A stretch of 64,000 bases of DNA from Fasciolopsis buskii (GCA_008360955.1 LUCM01004008.1:87130-151129); one strand, 5' to 3'. Shown: positions 24,926 to 37,975, counted from the stretch's first letter. Numbers and translations are program-made. Notes: generated from the letters alone by a model not told the origin.

Positions 24926-27157
24926 GTGAGGATTGGATGTGGTTTGTTGGATCTGCCGAACTAATGTGCGGTTTGGGACCTCCACCTTGGTCACTTCGCT
25001 AAGCCAAACATGGAAGAACAAAGTGTATTCGTTTTTCTCCCTTGAGGATTTCTTGTCCACCCACGGGTTTTATTCAAAAACGCGTACCTGTTACCTAAGT
25101 CAGTAAATAATTGGAACGGTCCACAACATTTCGATCGTACAATATGCAACATATATCACACAAAACATCGACCTAATTGAACATACCGAATTCGTTGGCC
25201 ACTACTTGCCTGGTCACTCTGATTGTAAAAATGGCCATTTTTATCTGGTATATGGAATAAGCTAGGCAAAACCAACCAGAACATACTTCGAAATGGGTAG
25301 TGATTAAGGTATTGGATGTATACAGCTGCAAGGAGATAAGGTAAGCGAAGATGCTGGTACACTTTATTGAAAAGCACTACACACTTTGAGTTCGTTCTTT
25401 TGCCTATGCAAGTTGAGTACTGAGCTCCTGCGGTTGATTACAGTACTCGGCATTTAATTTGTCCAATATGCCACATATCCAGTTAGGTTTTGCTCAACTT
25501 TTCTTCATTCTCGACTATGTCTAATCAAACCTGTTTTCTGCATCTGATTTCCGGAAGTTGTTGCTAAGACTGGATGCAGATGAAGTATACAAACTGGGTC
25601 AGTGCCAAAGGTTTCTTCGTCTGAGCCGCCCGGGATTGAACATTTCGCCTGTTGCCCGTTCATATTAGTTCACATACGAGAATACTCGCGCTCTCAAATA
25701 CTAACCCATCAGTATCAGCAAAATAGACACCAACTGGATTGTTTCTTTGTCAACAAATTAAGCTTACAGTCAATGGCGTAATCCAGTGTGCTTTCGATAT
25801 TGCAGAAACAAACTCCCACATATATACACACACTGATGTTTAACTGAGAACACTTTGAGCGGTAAAGTAAGCACATTTTCATAACTTCTGAAATGATTCA
25901 GTGAACTGGAGTCCCTTGGGAGGCAATGAGATGAGAAAAAATTGTTACTTATGAAGACAGATTGGGAGATTTCGTATTGACATGGTATGTAAGCCATCTT
26001 AAATCCATAGACACGCTTCGTAACTCAGTTGGTAGGTTTCAGGATTTTCTTCCTTTGTATTTACTGATGAGTCATAGTACCGCCGGAGGATGCAATCAAT
26101 TCCATAGAGATCCCAAAACAATTAAATCAGAACCATTCGGAAAGAACTAGAGCTCCAATGCATCAACTGAGTCAATCTAAAGAATTGAACCTAAGAAAGT
26201 TCACTGTCTTACATAACCCAACTATTTAGACGTAAAGAGTTTTGATGAACGTTCAAAAGAAGAAATGACACTGTGAAGTAGCCCAGCTTGTCATTGGTAC
26301 AGACATGTGGGTGTAAGCTTGTCAAGTCCGCTCATTTGTGAGTTACCTGCCACATGAAGCATCATCGTTTGCCACGACATTCACCCACACCAAACCAACC
26401 CCGCTGTCTTTATCGCATAGCTGGATAAACGAATCCGTAACCCGTAAATACCGGGAGTATTAGTTAATTGAACATCCATACGCTAGCTTTTTAACCAAAT
26501 CGGCTGAAGAAACCGGATTATGCTTGTTGGTCATTTTTAGGTGTCCCACTGATGGGATTATGATGAATGATAATTGTTTTGCATTCCTGGAAGACGAAGT
26601 TGTCTGGCACGATTCGTCGGTATTGAATGACCCTCTTCAAATTTTCTGTACATTTGTTCCTGACGTCTGATCTTCGTCCAGAATGAACGTGGCTACCCAA
26701 TGCCTACCAATGAAATTGCAACACTGAAAGAGAGGGCTTCATACCTCATGACACTGCTACAGGGAATCTCAAGTGAAGGTATGAAAGGAACAGGAACGAA
26801 ATATATCTCTTTTCGGTAGAATTAGTACTTTTGATTCGTTAACAATATTTAATAACTGAAAGAAAATGCGACCTCCACCAAAAGTCGAAACCTAACGTAA
26901 TGACATTTTAGTGGTTTTTCTAAACACTCGTGACATAAACTCATAAAAATCATTTCTTAACCATTGGACCACAGTTTCAGCCTTTCCCCATGGGAATTCC
27001 TGAGACAGTCACTCAACACTCGGTAAGCTGGTTTCTGAGAGTTAATGTAGTTGCAGCACTAGGTGCCCACCGCATCGATCTAGTTTTTGTGACTCAACCA
27101 CAATAAGGCGCATTTGACCATCTCGTTTTAGGACTGGCTTTCATCTGTTCGATTTAG

Positions 27158-27387
27158 TCCTGTGAAGGCTTATCACGTGAAACTGCGATCAATTGGAGTA
27201 GGCATTATTCAGTTATTTGTCAATTGTCTGAAACCTGGTCAAGCTTCATCGCCATGTGTGTTCACTACTATCTGGAAACTTGGGGCACCTCTCGTTTACT
27301 GGCCTCACTACCTAGTTCAACACCCGCTCGTCCTAGGTTACTTCCGTTCTACAATAACTGTTCAGGGATCAAAAATCGGAACCCTCC
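27158..27387 (+). CDS. Candidate internal exon (76 codons), product unknown
   Basis: The acceptor is TTTCATCTGTTCGATTTAG at 27157 and the donor is a strong CTCC followed by GTGAGT at 27388. The 230-bp exon begins with one base of a split codon and ends after one base of the next. The frame reads PVKAYHVKLRSIGVGIIQLF, then VNCLKPGQASSPCVFTTIWK and LGAPLVYWPHYLVQHP. The end phase fits exactly the exon starting at 28282, forming a proline codon across the junction. No domain recognised. Confidence 0.45.
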
Positions 27388-28281
27388 GTGAGTACCTATC
27401 ACCCAGTAGTCTGATCATAAAGACGACCTGATAGAATCTTTAGGGGCAGTTTTGTGCACTACTTAACCCAAAGTACTCTCATTTAGTTTGATATTGTTCA
27501 TCAAGGCAATGTTAGGGCAGAAGGAAGACATATGTCGCGAGATCCAAGCATTTCGGTTCCTTCCCTCAAATGGGACGATAACATGCTTCAGTTTCAGGAA
27601 GGACATTACGGCCAGTTAATGGTTACCAGGCTAGTGGTGGAACGACTGGAAACAGCAAACTTCTCTTTAACCACTTGACCACCGCTGATCAGCTCTAGAT
27701 TTTGATTACATATCATTCGTTCAAATATTTTGCTATGGTATTTTAGACCGTCAAATGTGGTTATTCCCTGGTCCCCATGAGGGGGTGACAGAATTATACT
27801 ACACGGGAAATGCATTTAGGTCACGTTGCGGCGTGCAACAATTCAATCTCTACCAATTTCAAACAAATGGTGGCTTATAAATTCTAACACACAAATCTGT
27901 TTGCCGAGCTAATTTGGGCCAAATAAAAGATTTTCGTGAACAAATCTGGAGAGACACTAACTGAATGTATTAGGAAACACTCGTTGTCTATTTATTTTTG
28001 AGTTAAAAGATAAATCTACTTCAAATCTGAAATTGTGTGCACTCCTTTTAGGTTGGCAGTTGCAATTTCAATTCTAGCTTAGTCTTGGGAATCAAATTCC
28101 ATCTCGTGTCCTAAAATTTTACAACTTCTTCATTTTCCTCTGTTCTATCATTCCTGTATCTGTCTGATTATCCTAACAGAACTCTATTCTTTCTTACCGG
28201 ACGATTCCCAGATCGAATCCGCTAAGATCTATTTGTTGTGCATGATACCACCTCTTTTCTACGTGAGCATTCTTTTGTCAG

Positions 28282-28463
28282 CTCCGATGGTTGAATCCAT
28301 ACTATGCAACCTAACTGAATCGGTCATAACAGTTTACTACTCCGATAGAAACACTTTTTCAACACCTTCATATGTTTCTCCAATTCCAAATGATAATACT
28401 AATAATATTAATAATAATAATATTAATTCAGCACATGCAAAGGGTTATGTCTGCAGCAGCTGA
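28282..28463 (+). CDS. Candidate exon with Asn-rich end, product unknown
   Basis: A very good acceptor (CCTCTTTTCTACGTGAGCATTCTTTTGTCAG) precedes the exon. Two bases complete the codon left open by the 27158-27387 exon. The frame reads PMVESILCNLTESVITVYYS, then DRNTFSTPSYVSPIPND, followed by an Asn-rich run encoded by an AAT repeat, and reaches TGA at 28461-28463. It is either a terminal exon or is spliced earlier at the weak donor AAAGG|GTTATG near 28446. If terminal, a gene ends here and the exons at 38-45 kb belong to a second gene. Confidence 0.45.
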
Positions 28464-29189
28464 ATGGTGCATTACAAAGTTCAAGAATTTGGAGGACTAG
28501 ATCATCACCCTCGGATCTGCATACCTTACCGTATCTGATTGGTTAACCGTGCTCTTTGTTTTGTCTTCGAACGAACTGTGATAAGGACTATCGATGTGAA
28601 ATTAAAAGCTTCATGTTGTTGGTAATTGTTGGAATTCTGTGCTGCAAAACTTGGGGCCTACCTTCGAAAATCATCAGAATCAGAACTTCATGTCGTGCAA
28701 AGTTGATTCATATTGTTTTTAATCTTTAAAATTTTTTCCTTCCTTCGAAAATCGATGTCATAAGGTCACTGTACTAACACACGGCCACCAAGTACCTGCC
28801 CTTCTCGTGGTGAAACCTAACCGACGCCACAATCTTCCAAGGCCGACCAAGCTTTAATCGCGTTTCCATCGGCTCTGTGGACTGCAGCTGGTCAAACATT
28901 GTCCTACCATCTATTTAACGTTTTCTTTCGTACCCGATCACTTGTCAGTCGTTCTAAAGGGGCTGACACATCCATTAATGCCTTCAGATGAATAGTGCAA
29001 CAAAAGCAAGGCTTCTGCTTTTTTGAGTCCTTAAAAGCTCATCTGAAAAAATCAGTCAGTCCTATATCGTTAGCTCAGGTAGAAGCTCATAATATGATGC
29101 AATCTCTGCTGGTGAATTTTATTTAATCCGCGGCTAATTTTCAGAGATCACCTCCTTCAAAGATAGAAGATAATGGCCTCCCGGGTTTG

Positions 29190-31575
29190 CAGTAATTCGG
29201 ATTCTTCTAGTGTCGAATCAATATTCATTGGCTTGTCTTGATATTTGTTCTGGAAAACTGATAGCCTGGCGCACGGCAACACATCGGCTAGGGACATTTG
29301 CTTGCCTTATCGGAAGTGCAACTCATAATTGTCAGTTTGCATACGACTATAATCTTCTCGGTCCTCGATGCAACGGCTTATCGACGAAAATGGTCAGCGG
29401 TGTGTAAACCGGTCAAACGTACAACGGTTGAACTTTTCATGAGCGTCCACGATCACCAAAAGCTCCTTCTCGAGTTGCGTACATTTTTTCCCCAGGACAA
29501 TCAGCGTTTTGCTGTCATAATCAATTGGGCCATCACCTCTCCTGGCCCATAGTGACTAAAATCACGGTATAAACATTAACGGTAGCACTGGGTCGTACTA
29601 TGCGAGTAAAGTGGCTATCACAATAAGCTGTTTCGCGTGACCGAAGTCTGAGTGTCGCTTTTCTGACCAAGTCCACGTTTGTTTCAGGTGGTAATCGACG
29701 GATGGGTCTCATCAGTTACGCTACCTCTTGCAAGCATCTTTTGAGGTAGTTAATCATCCGATGCCTGCATATTTGCAACAATATATGTCTTCCCGGATCT
29801 GGTTTAATACCCAAATCGGCTAGAGTATAACCGTGGAATTAGACTACTACCATACAGAATGACAACTAGTCTCGTATTAGTTCAATTACACCTGGAATAC
29901 ATCGTTGCAGGAAAGGATCAGAACTTTCATTGTGTTCCCCAATATGTTTGCCGAAAATCAGAATGTCACAGGTTGCGAAGAGTGCACCAGGAAGCATCTC
30001 CAGAAAAATCATGCAGAATAAGTTTAAGCCAAACGATAGCCGCTTCCAATGTTAACGAGCCTACGGTGTGACAAGCGTCACCAGTTAACTCAAGGCTTCG
30101 GCCAGGTCAAGGTGCCACATTCTGAGACGAAGCCAGTTTTCATCAGATTCCGCGCATCATAAACTCCAGGTAAAATAACAACAAAAACTGGTATTGTAAG
30201 CCGATATCACGGGAATTCTTTGTTTGATAGTTGGGGGCCTGTGCAAACGTGTAACTCCCCAGGTGTTTTCGTCAATGTCGATTTGTCGATCTGGCCAGAA
30301 GTTGTTTTTTTTTATACGAATCTTCGACTTTTGTTCAAATATTTTCCCAACAGCATACGTAGCACGCATTTTCGGCAGTATCTTGGACTCGACAGCTCCG
30401 TTGATGTCTGGTTTAGTTACTCTTGGAAGATCTCTTAATTTCACATAAAAAGGTTCCGAGTAATACTCGACTTTTAAAGACGGAGAACAAACGAATTCCA
30501 ATTGGAAAAAATCAAATCCAAGTTTTCCACAAACTCGCAGCCGAGAATTGGAAGATGATGATGTCTGACCACCACGAAATTGAAAACTGAATATTGGTGA
30601 TTTTCAGTATTGCTTCGCCTTGTGTATGAATCTTGACGTCATTTCGCATGGCCAGTTTTGTTCGGTAGAGGGTTCATAAACATGATATTTTCCGGTGTTT
30701 AGCTGCAATTAAATTCCCTTCCAGCCTACCAACATTTTAGTGTAACAATCCTTGTTTTTCGTTGGTATTCGCACTCTGTTTACTCACTGTGGGTTTGGTA
30801 AGTTTAGGCTTGTGATTATATATGTTCTGTAGGAACATGATGATTTGAAATAATTGCATTTTTAAGCAAATACCACATTTTTCCCTAAACAAAACAGTTT
30901 TTGTCCCCGTGACGTGAAATCGGCCACAAAATGGCCGGGGGTAGCCAAGCGGACACATTCAGGGCGTTTGGACGTGAAGGTCGCGGGTTCGCATCCTCCA
31001 ATCGACGGTCAACTTCCCCGCTTGGCAGCGTTCTGCTGGCCGCGGGCCTCTTCTTGAAAAATGATATACATTGTTATTTCATTAATAACGGAAGTAAAAG
31101 ATAAAAGATCTCTCTTCTACTCTAGGCGTCTCCCAAATATTTCCTATAAATCACACCGTTCTAACGCATCGAAGATTTTTATGCATTTTTGTTTTGGCTC
31201 ACTTTCTCGTCTCGGGAAATATCGATGCATTGTTGTGGTATCCAGTTTGGAATTTTCAGTTGCGTTTTACCGCCTGGGAGTCGTATAAGTCTAATACACT
31301 TCGTTTACTGACGAGAGACGTCGGTTCGCCAAAAAAATAGCATTGAGGTTATTTAATGTTTTTGTAGAATCTATTTCGATCGGATGTTCTTGAAGAATAT
31401 AAATCGCAACATCGCATTTTCAAACGGACCCAGTTTACCCAGCAGAATTCGCACCCAAGCGTCCTCATCCAGAGAAGCGTCACCAATTTACAGAATGTTG
31501 TTATCCCAGGGATAGCTTAAGTCAAATGTGATATCGTCTTCGCACTGATTATGGAATTCATCCATCCCTGGAAAA
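29190..31575 (-). pseudogene. Ty3/gypsy-type LTR retrotransposon relic
   Basis: Pieces of gag and pol occur in the correct order on the minus strand. Gag-like DEDAWVRILLGKLGPFENA is at about 31480-31414. A protease-like ILGCEFVENLDL lies near 30555-30520. The reverse transcriptase shows SFGL near 30040 and CDILIFGKHIGEHNE near 29970-29930, where the first catalytic aspartate of the metal-binding pair is replaced by cysteine. GIKPDPGR and NMQAS lie near 29820-29780. RNase H shows KKCTQLEKELLVIVDAH near 29500-29450, and GKQMSLADVL lies near 29310. Pieces are in different frames with stops, so it is inactive. No LTRs or clear integrase were found. An opposite-strand SINE-A interrupts it. Confidence 0.75.
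30937..31109 (+). repeat. SINE-A copy 3, inserted in the gypsy relic
   Basis: Best preserved head of the family: GCCGGGGGTAGCCAAGCGG contains a tRNA-Leu-like A-box (TAGCCAAGCGG). GTTTGGACGTGAAGGTCGC and the B-box GGGTTCGCATCCTCC follow. The body then matches copy 2 through TTGGCAGCGTTCTGC and TTGAAAAATGATATACATTG to TTATTTCATTAATAA, ending in TAAAAGATAAAAGAT. It lies between the gag-like and protease-like pieces of the minus-strand gypsy relic, in the opposite orientation. Confidence 0.85.
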
Positions 31576-32433
31576 GTGTTTCGACGGTATGATTTGCTTC
31601 GGTACGTGGAAATACGCAATCGACGAATTTGAACTGGTTAAAATATAATTGTGGATTAGTTTATAGAACGATCATGAAGTGTACCGATGGTTTGCATTGT
31701 TTAAGTGCAGCTAACAGTAGGCTAACATTATGAGATTCACAGAAGAGCCAATCTGCTTCATCCACTGTCGTCTCCTGTAACCACTTTGCCGCATGTTTCA
31801 GGGAGATTGTAATATAATCCTCAGAACAGACTCATTTCGCAAAGATTCGTGATCATAAATTAAACCAGGATGAACTTGATTTCGTGATGAATTTCGCTAT
31901 CTTCGGTGTGGATCGCCGAAATCTGTATGTAATCTGTTGTCACATGAATAGATTTCCATCTTAGTAAGTTAGACCCACGCATAATTAAAGTGAAATGTCG
32001 TTTTTTCTTCTACATTGTCTCACTTAATGAGTAAGGTTCAGTGGCTTGCAAAGTTCAGCAAAGTGTTGGGGTGTTATGCCATGCAGTGATCATTGACATT
32101 TGTTACATCGGCACAAACAAGTCCCATTCGTCCGGTGACCAGTACTCGTTCTCCGAACATTCACATCCACGTTCAAATGCAAACAAAAAAATACTCGCTG
32201 TTCGTGATTCTTAACAAGAATAACACTGCTATATAATGCTCACATTAATTTCAGTGGTGAATTTGGCATCTAATGTTCCATACTAATTAACTAATAGCAT
32301 GCAGCTTTTAAAAGGCAGTAATATAACTTCTTGAAGGACTGTATGATTGAGCGTATACCTTTTGGACACTCGACTATGGTTACCGACACGTTTACTACTT
32401 TCACCCCCTTTCCATGTTGACGATGCATTTCAG

Positions 32434-32604
32434 TCTTCTAACAATTACATAAAATGCATCAGATCATATTTTGTCACGTGGTTCACATCGGAATTTTTTT
32501 CAGCTGAATTACAGTCAAACGAATGTGTATCAAGAATTGTCAAATCAATGATTCCATGTTCCCTATATACTTTAAGCTTTTTGCAATATGTCGATCTTGT
32601 CTGA
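32434..32604 (+). CDS. Candidate exon, possibly terminal, product unknown
   Basis: Acceptor CACCCCCTTTCCATGTTGACGATGCATTTCAG, then a frame reading SSNNYIKCIRSYFVTWFTSE, then FFSAELQSNECVSRIVKSMI, ending at TGA (32602-32604). An internal donor is possible at 32527 (TGT|GTATCA). The sequence looks protein-like but has no known motif, and its phase cannot be matched to a neighbour. It may instead be a chance frame. Confidence 0.27.
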   Translation, partial: SSNNYIKCIRSYFVTWFTSEFFSAELQSNECVSRIVKSMIPCSLYTLSFLQYVDLV

Positions 32605-35600
32605 TTGTCTTTTAAAAACTGACTATTCCCGGCCTATTTTTTCCTCTTGTTTCATGCTACTCATTCTGCTTTGTGTGTCCGCAATGTGCATACTGTCACC
32701 TAATTGCATTGAACTCATGTTTCCCTTTAGCTAATTGTAAACAATAACACGTTTGTAGAATTGTGTAATCACGTTAGCCTTTTGTTGAATTTGGGTAGTA
32801 TGAATCAACTGGGTCGGCACATTCAGCCAGATCTGAGTCCATGTGTGGGTTTGAGTAACGCCGAGGTTCCTGACTCATACGAATTGTCTTAGTCCAGTTT
32901 AGATCAGTACGATCAATTTAAAATGAGAACAAATGTGCCGTGCTTGCAAATTTCTTTTTCAGCCTCCTTCCCATTTCCCATTTTCTGTTCCTTCTTCATT
33001 TTGTCGTTGTGCGTCCATCACAAATGTAATTATCGATGTGTTTGTTCCTCATGGTCTAGTTTGGAAAGCTCAAAATGTTCAAGGATTTGTAAAATGAATT
33101 ATACGGTAAAAATTCGAGAAAATACGTACAAAACGAGTTGTTTGAACAGAACAAAACAGATCACACGAGGAGCGTTATTCGTCTCAGAACAGGCTACCAC
33201 AGTGTGAGAGTTTGAGCCTGGACATAATCTCGTTCTCGCTCTCCTCGTCGACCGCGTGAGACGCTGCAAAATGATCGCTGTCCGATAAGAGTCTGGTGTG
33301 CTCTCATTTTCAGAATGTCACTGTCGAATTTGTCCGATCGTGATTCGATCAGCGACAGCCTACACGTACACAAACATACAAGCAAATAATGTTGGGAGGA
33401 TGGGACTTGGACGCGAATCTGCCAGCCCGTCTACCAAACGAAAGTAGCACGAGCAATGGTTGTGTCTGCTCGCGCGCCTGTATATGGCAAGAAATCGGGC
33501 AAGGGGAGTAGAGAGGACAGGATAAATTGTCAAGGGGAGAAATCTTTTCCAAAGCAGACTTGCCTGACTGCCTGTTTTGTATGCATGTCACTAGGCCGCA
33601 TGGGTTCATCATTACAATCGTAGTCGTCATCAGCATCATTTCACATCATGCACATTATTGTCGTCTCAAATTTCTCCGGATTTAGTATTTTGTTTTCGGA
33701 GTTCACATTGCATGCGTGTGGACAAGAGGGAAGGGTGAATGGTAGCGGTTTCCGATTAGTCCACGAAAAAAGCACACACGTGTCTGAACACGAAAGCGAG
33801 CAATAAATTCAAGGGCACCGTTAAACTGTTGTCTGTTTTCTATGCTCGTGAGTATATTCATACAAAAATGATTGTACGTATGCATGTAGGTGTGTATTTA
33901 TATTGCCTTATCGGTTGGACGCGCACACGTAAATTTACATACATTGATATGTATGTTTTGGAACCAAAACTTTTGGATTTGTACAACCCAATTCGGTCGC
34001 ATAGTGTACACGCGTCCTCGAGTTCAGATGCATGACAAAATAGTGAGCTGTGAACATTTTGTCCAACAGGCTGTTTGACTAGGTGAAAATTGTTCTTATA
34101 ATCATGAAAAAGGGGATGTACCCAAGTGTGACCGAGGGGGGGAGGGTGGGTGTGTGAAAGCCTAAACAGGAGGGGTGGTCGCACGATCAACGAAAATTTA
34201 AGGATGAGGCTATGAATGGGTCAAAATCGGTTGTATGCTGCCTCATACTGTTACACTGGTTGGCTTACTGACTAACATTCTCTAATTCACAAACTGCTGT
34301 GCTCGATGCGTGAATATGACAATTTCGAATATACACCACACAAAGTACATTGTCAATAGACGTTGCTATAAATTATACAAACACACTAACAACACGGAAT
34401 ACCAACTACCCCGGTGTTTTGCCTAGTTGTTTCCCTCCTAGCCTTGGTCGCACAACCGATTAAACAAACAAACAAACACACACACACACACATACTCGCG
34501 ACTATAACCAAATAAATATGTCACGGGACTTTAGAATTCATGACAGTATCATCGAAATCGCGAAACAGTAACAAATGTATAGGTTTATAAGACAGGCAAG
34601 CGACTGATCTTTCATGAGGAAAACAGGAGACAGATGGATCAAGCCGCCTGTGGGACGAGGTATGTGTCGAAAAGATAAACGGAGTTACAGGGTTATGAGA
34701 TTTTCCCCGAGGTGTCGGGGTAGTGGGGAAAGTTGGGAATGAAGTTTTAACCTGGACCTTGGAGAAGTACGAATGTTACAACGACGACAACAAATGCAGT
34801 TTATTTGGTGCGTTTTTTGACAAAAATAGTCTGTCCTAGTGTGGTTAGACTAGCACCTATCATTGTCATTGCCATAATACTCGTTATAATGATATCAATG
34901 TGCATGAAAGCTGTGGTTTGTTGGAAAGTGCAATAAAAGAAGACTTCGTCTGTGGATACAATGATCGGGATGCAAGGGTGACCGTGTAGTAAATTTTTCT
35001 CACATTTTCTATTCACACGCTTGCACAAACACACGAGTAAACGAGTAAATAAATTTTCGAATAAGAACAGGCAGTTGCACACACTGGGATGGTTTTGCTT
35101 GGCTGACAGCTTCGAAATTGTCGCATTTGTATTCGTCTGTATGAGTGGTGTGTGTGTGTGTGCGGGCGCACCGGTTTTCACGTGTGGCCGCGTGTGCACA
35201 TAGCAAGCATATGCATACAGGATTAATCGGAAGGAACATGCAGACGGTGCAAGAGATACATTTGTCATGGTTGTTTTCTGGCCTATCCTTTTTGTTCGTA
35301 CTGTTTCTCCATTTGTCAGATCGCGTGGTTGTTTGTATATTTCCGTCAAAATTCAAGGCCACATATTTGTGAATTTGCTCAAAAATGTTTGTAAATCTTT
35401 TCCCTGCGTGTATCGTTTGGGATCTGGAGTCTGTTGAGTTGAAGTGGAAAACGGAGGTAGGAATGAGCTGCCACGAGTAGATCAAGTCATGGTGAGCTAT
35501 GCGTCCGTGGGTGTAGAGATGTGTTCTGCCAAAAATAACGTTCGAGGAGGAATTTTTAAAGAATTTCATGGTTTAATTTGTCATCAACATAGCCGTAAGA

Positions 35601-37844
35601 AATCCGTAGGTTTCAAACGTTCATATCTTAATTTCTGGCTCCCAACTGGATGTAATACAGCATAAAATTGTTGTAAATTGTGTTCAAGCTATCCGGTTCC
35701 ACTAACACTTCCGATTGTGACTACTAGTTACGATGGTAGTAGGCAATATTTTTGTTTACTCCTCCCTGCTTAGTGAAAGCACAAATAATTGGTCTTGGCA
35801 AATAAGCCATTCTCATTGGTCGATATAACCGCGATAGTAATACAACATTCTAACCACGCCTTAAAATCCAGCTTCATGCCGCTGTTCTAGTTTGGTTGGT
35901 TTAACAATTGAGCAGAGATATATTGCGAACTAGCACTGGTCAGGCGGTCAGTACTGTGAACTTTGGATAGAAAATTTTCACTTTCTTGTCCGCCCGCGGT
36001 GGGTGGAAAATAGGTAGTCGTCAATTTTTTTTTTGGCCGCCATACCTTTCAGAGATTTTACTGCCTAATAAGTCAAAAATGAAAGGAAATAGTCATTGCA
36101 ATCACATCTACTAGGGCACATCCTCATGGAGTTTGAACTAATACTCCAACCACCTTAATCAAGTGAGCAAACGAGGCCAGAATCGATTCGGTAGTTGTCC
36201 GCGAAATCTAGCCGATTGATCGAACTTAGTCTCAGCAGTGTTCCCTGCTGCAAAACTCTCATCATTTATTTATTCTACCAGTCAAATCTATAAGTTTCTT
36301 TTAGTCTGTTCAGTTTTAGACAGTATTAAATTGAGTTTTCGATTAGTGATCACATTTGACATTCAGCTGTTCATTCCGTAAGCTGCCGTTTGGACAGAAC
36401 TTGTTGATTAACGATACATAACTTGAGGAAATCATGTGATAAGCCAATTGGAACAAAATATGTTCTCGAATAAAACAGTTGTTGTGAATATACCTTGGGA
36501 TTCAACTGATTCACATTGAGATTAATTCACTCCCTACTGGGTTTAGGCATTGTAATTAGTCTTTTCACACTTGGAGCATTTACTACTTTACAGTGCTGAT
36601 AACTTACTTATGCATATCCCACTCTCCTGTATATAACCGCGTTACGATCCACAATGTGACTGATTAGGTGCTTTCCAGTTGAGCTGGGTGATCGAGCAAG
36701 TTGTCTTCAATGTTCCTGAATGCAAGATTCATGGTTATTTTTCTCAATCGATGCTTCGGAATATTTTAGAATTGCTACTGCTTAAGTTGCCTACAAAACC
36801 CCATCGAATATAAGCACCAGCTTCCACGTTGTATTACAGATACATGAAGTTGGCAATTCCGAGACACAGTGCTCGGCTTCGATTTTCCATCCAGTCGGAC
36901 AAACCTCATTGGTTGATCGTAATAAGACTACCGAAATCTCAGCGAACAAGACGGAACCATCCATTTTTCGACGTTAAATACCTTTGATTATTGGCAATTG
37001 ACCAGTTCATGTTCTACGTCCAACAACAGGTGGCGTATCCTGCAAGCAGTTTGTACCGAACAAACCGAAAAGAAATTTTCGAGACTAATTTCTTCCAACC
37101 TGATTTTTGCAAAAGATATTAAGTCCAATATTTCGTTTACTAGAGGCTTATTGTAGTCGCTTTTGTCGTTCATATTCGTGTGGACGAATGTTTTACGTTG
37201 ACCTGTTTACTTCCAATCTTTTACCCTGTGCTATCACGACCTTAGATGGAATTTAATCACGTGCTTCTATCAATTTTAAACAAATTATCAGTTCCCACAA
37301 ATCCACTATGCCAGACTTAAATGAAGATGCCGGTTCTCTATTGCGTTGTTTGTGAATTAAAAATGCAATACTCATTCCACCCAGATAGCATATAAGCAAA
37401 GACAACCGGAATAAATGTGTACTTTTTTGTATGGAATCTGAAGGAAGAGCAAGCCTCCGTGAAGATTAGGCATTGATATGGTTTGTCAATTTAAGGATTG
37501 TGCGTATTACCCCATTTTCGAAAAGCATTTTTATAGCTACGGAACATACGGACATTGGTAAACATTGAATAAAACTTTATGTTAAGCTATCTATCTAAAA
37601 AGAGCGTCCATTGATTGGGTGCACTCTGATAAAGCGGTCAACATCGCGCAAAACACATTGTCACCGTCCCGATTGATTTGACTGCTGAAAGCAGTCCATC
37701 AGCGTACAATTGCATTTGATATTATTTCCGCAAACCGACAAAATATCATCGAACTCTGTGCCAATGTCAGGCCTTAGACGCAACCGTTGTGATGATTATC
37801 AAATGTCAGTTTTTGTTTCCGTGGTAGGGTGTAGTGAATCTAAG
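32605..37844. other. GT/CA-rich and plain non-coding DNA
   Basis: 33.2-35.2 kb is rich in GT/CA runs, for example CA repeats at about 34468-34492 and GT repeats at 35144-35162. They support long but low-complexity open frames on the minus strand (34801-35349 and 35009-35569, over 180 codons each). These overlap in two frames and are dominated by His-Thr and Cys-Val repeats, so I do not call them genes. 35.6-37.8 kb holds no supported feature. Confidence 0.4.
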
Positions 37845-37975
37845 TGCAAGTCACGTGATGCAGCCTGGTACGGCTTCATGATGACCAACCTAGACAAGCA
37901 GCCAATGATAACCATGACGACAAGTGATCATGGAATCCAAACATTCCGAGAAGGTTACTGGACGAAAAGTATCCC
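37845..37975 (+). repeat. Unnamed interspersed repeat D, copy 1
   Basis: About 130 nt resembling 51405-51555 on the same strand. Shared blocks include GAATCTA-GTGCAAG, ACGTGATGCA, CAGCCAAT-A, CATTC-GA and ACTGGA-AAA. The conceptual translations also align (CK-RDA, QP, W-KS-P). It may be a fragment of a longer element or a degraded coding repeat. No tRNA head is visible. Confidence 0.5.

Noticed and set aside
34801..35569. Two overlapping minus-strand frames of 182 and 186 codons
   Set aside because: They overlap in different frames across a GT/CA tract and contain His-Thr repeats. No domain or splice support.
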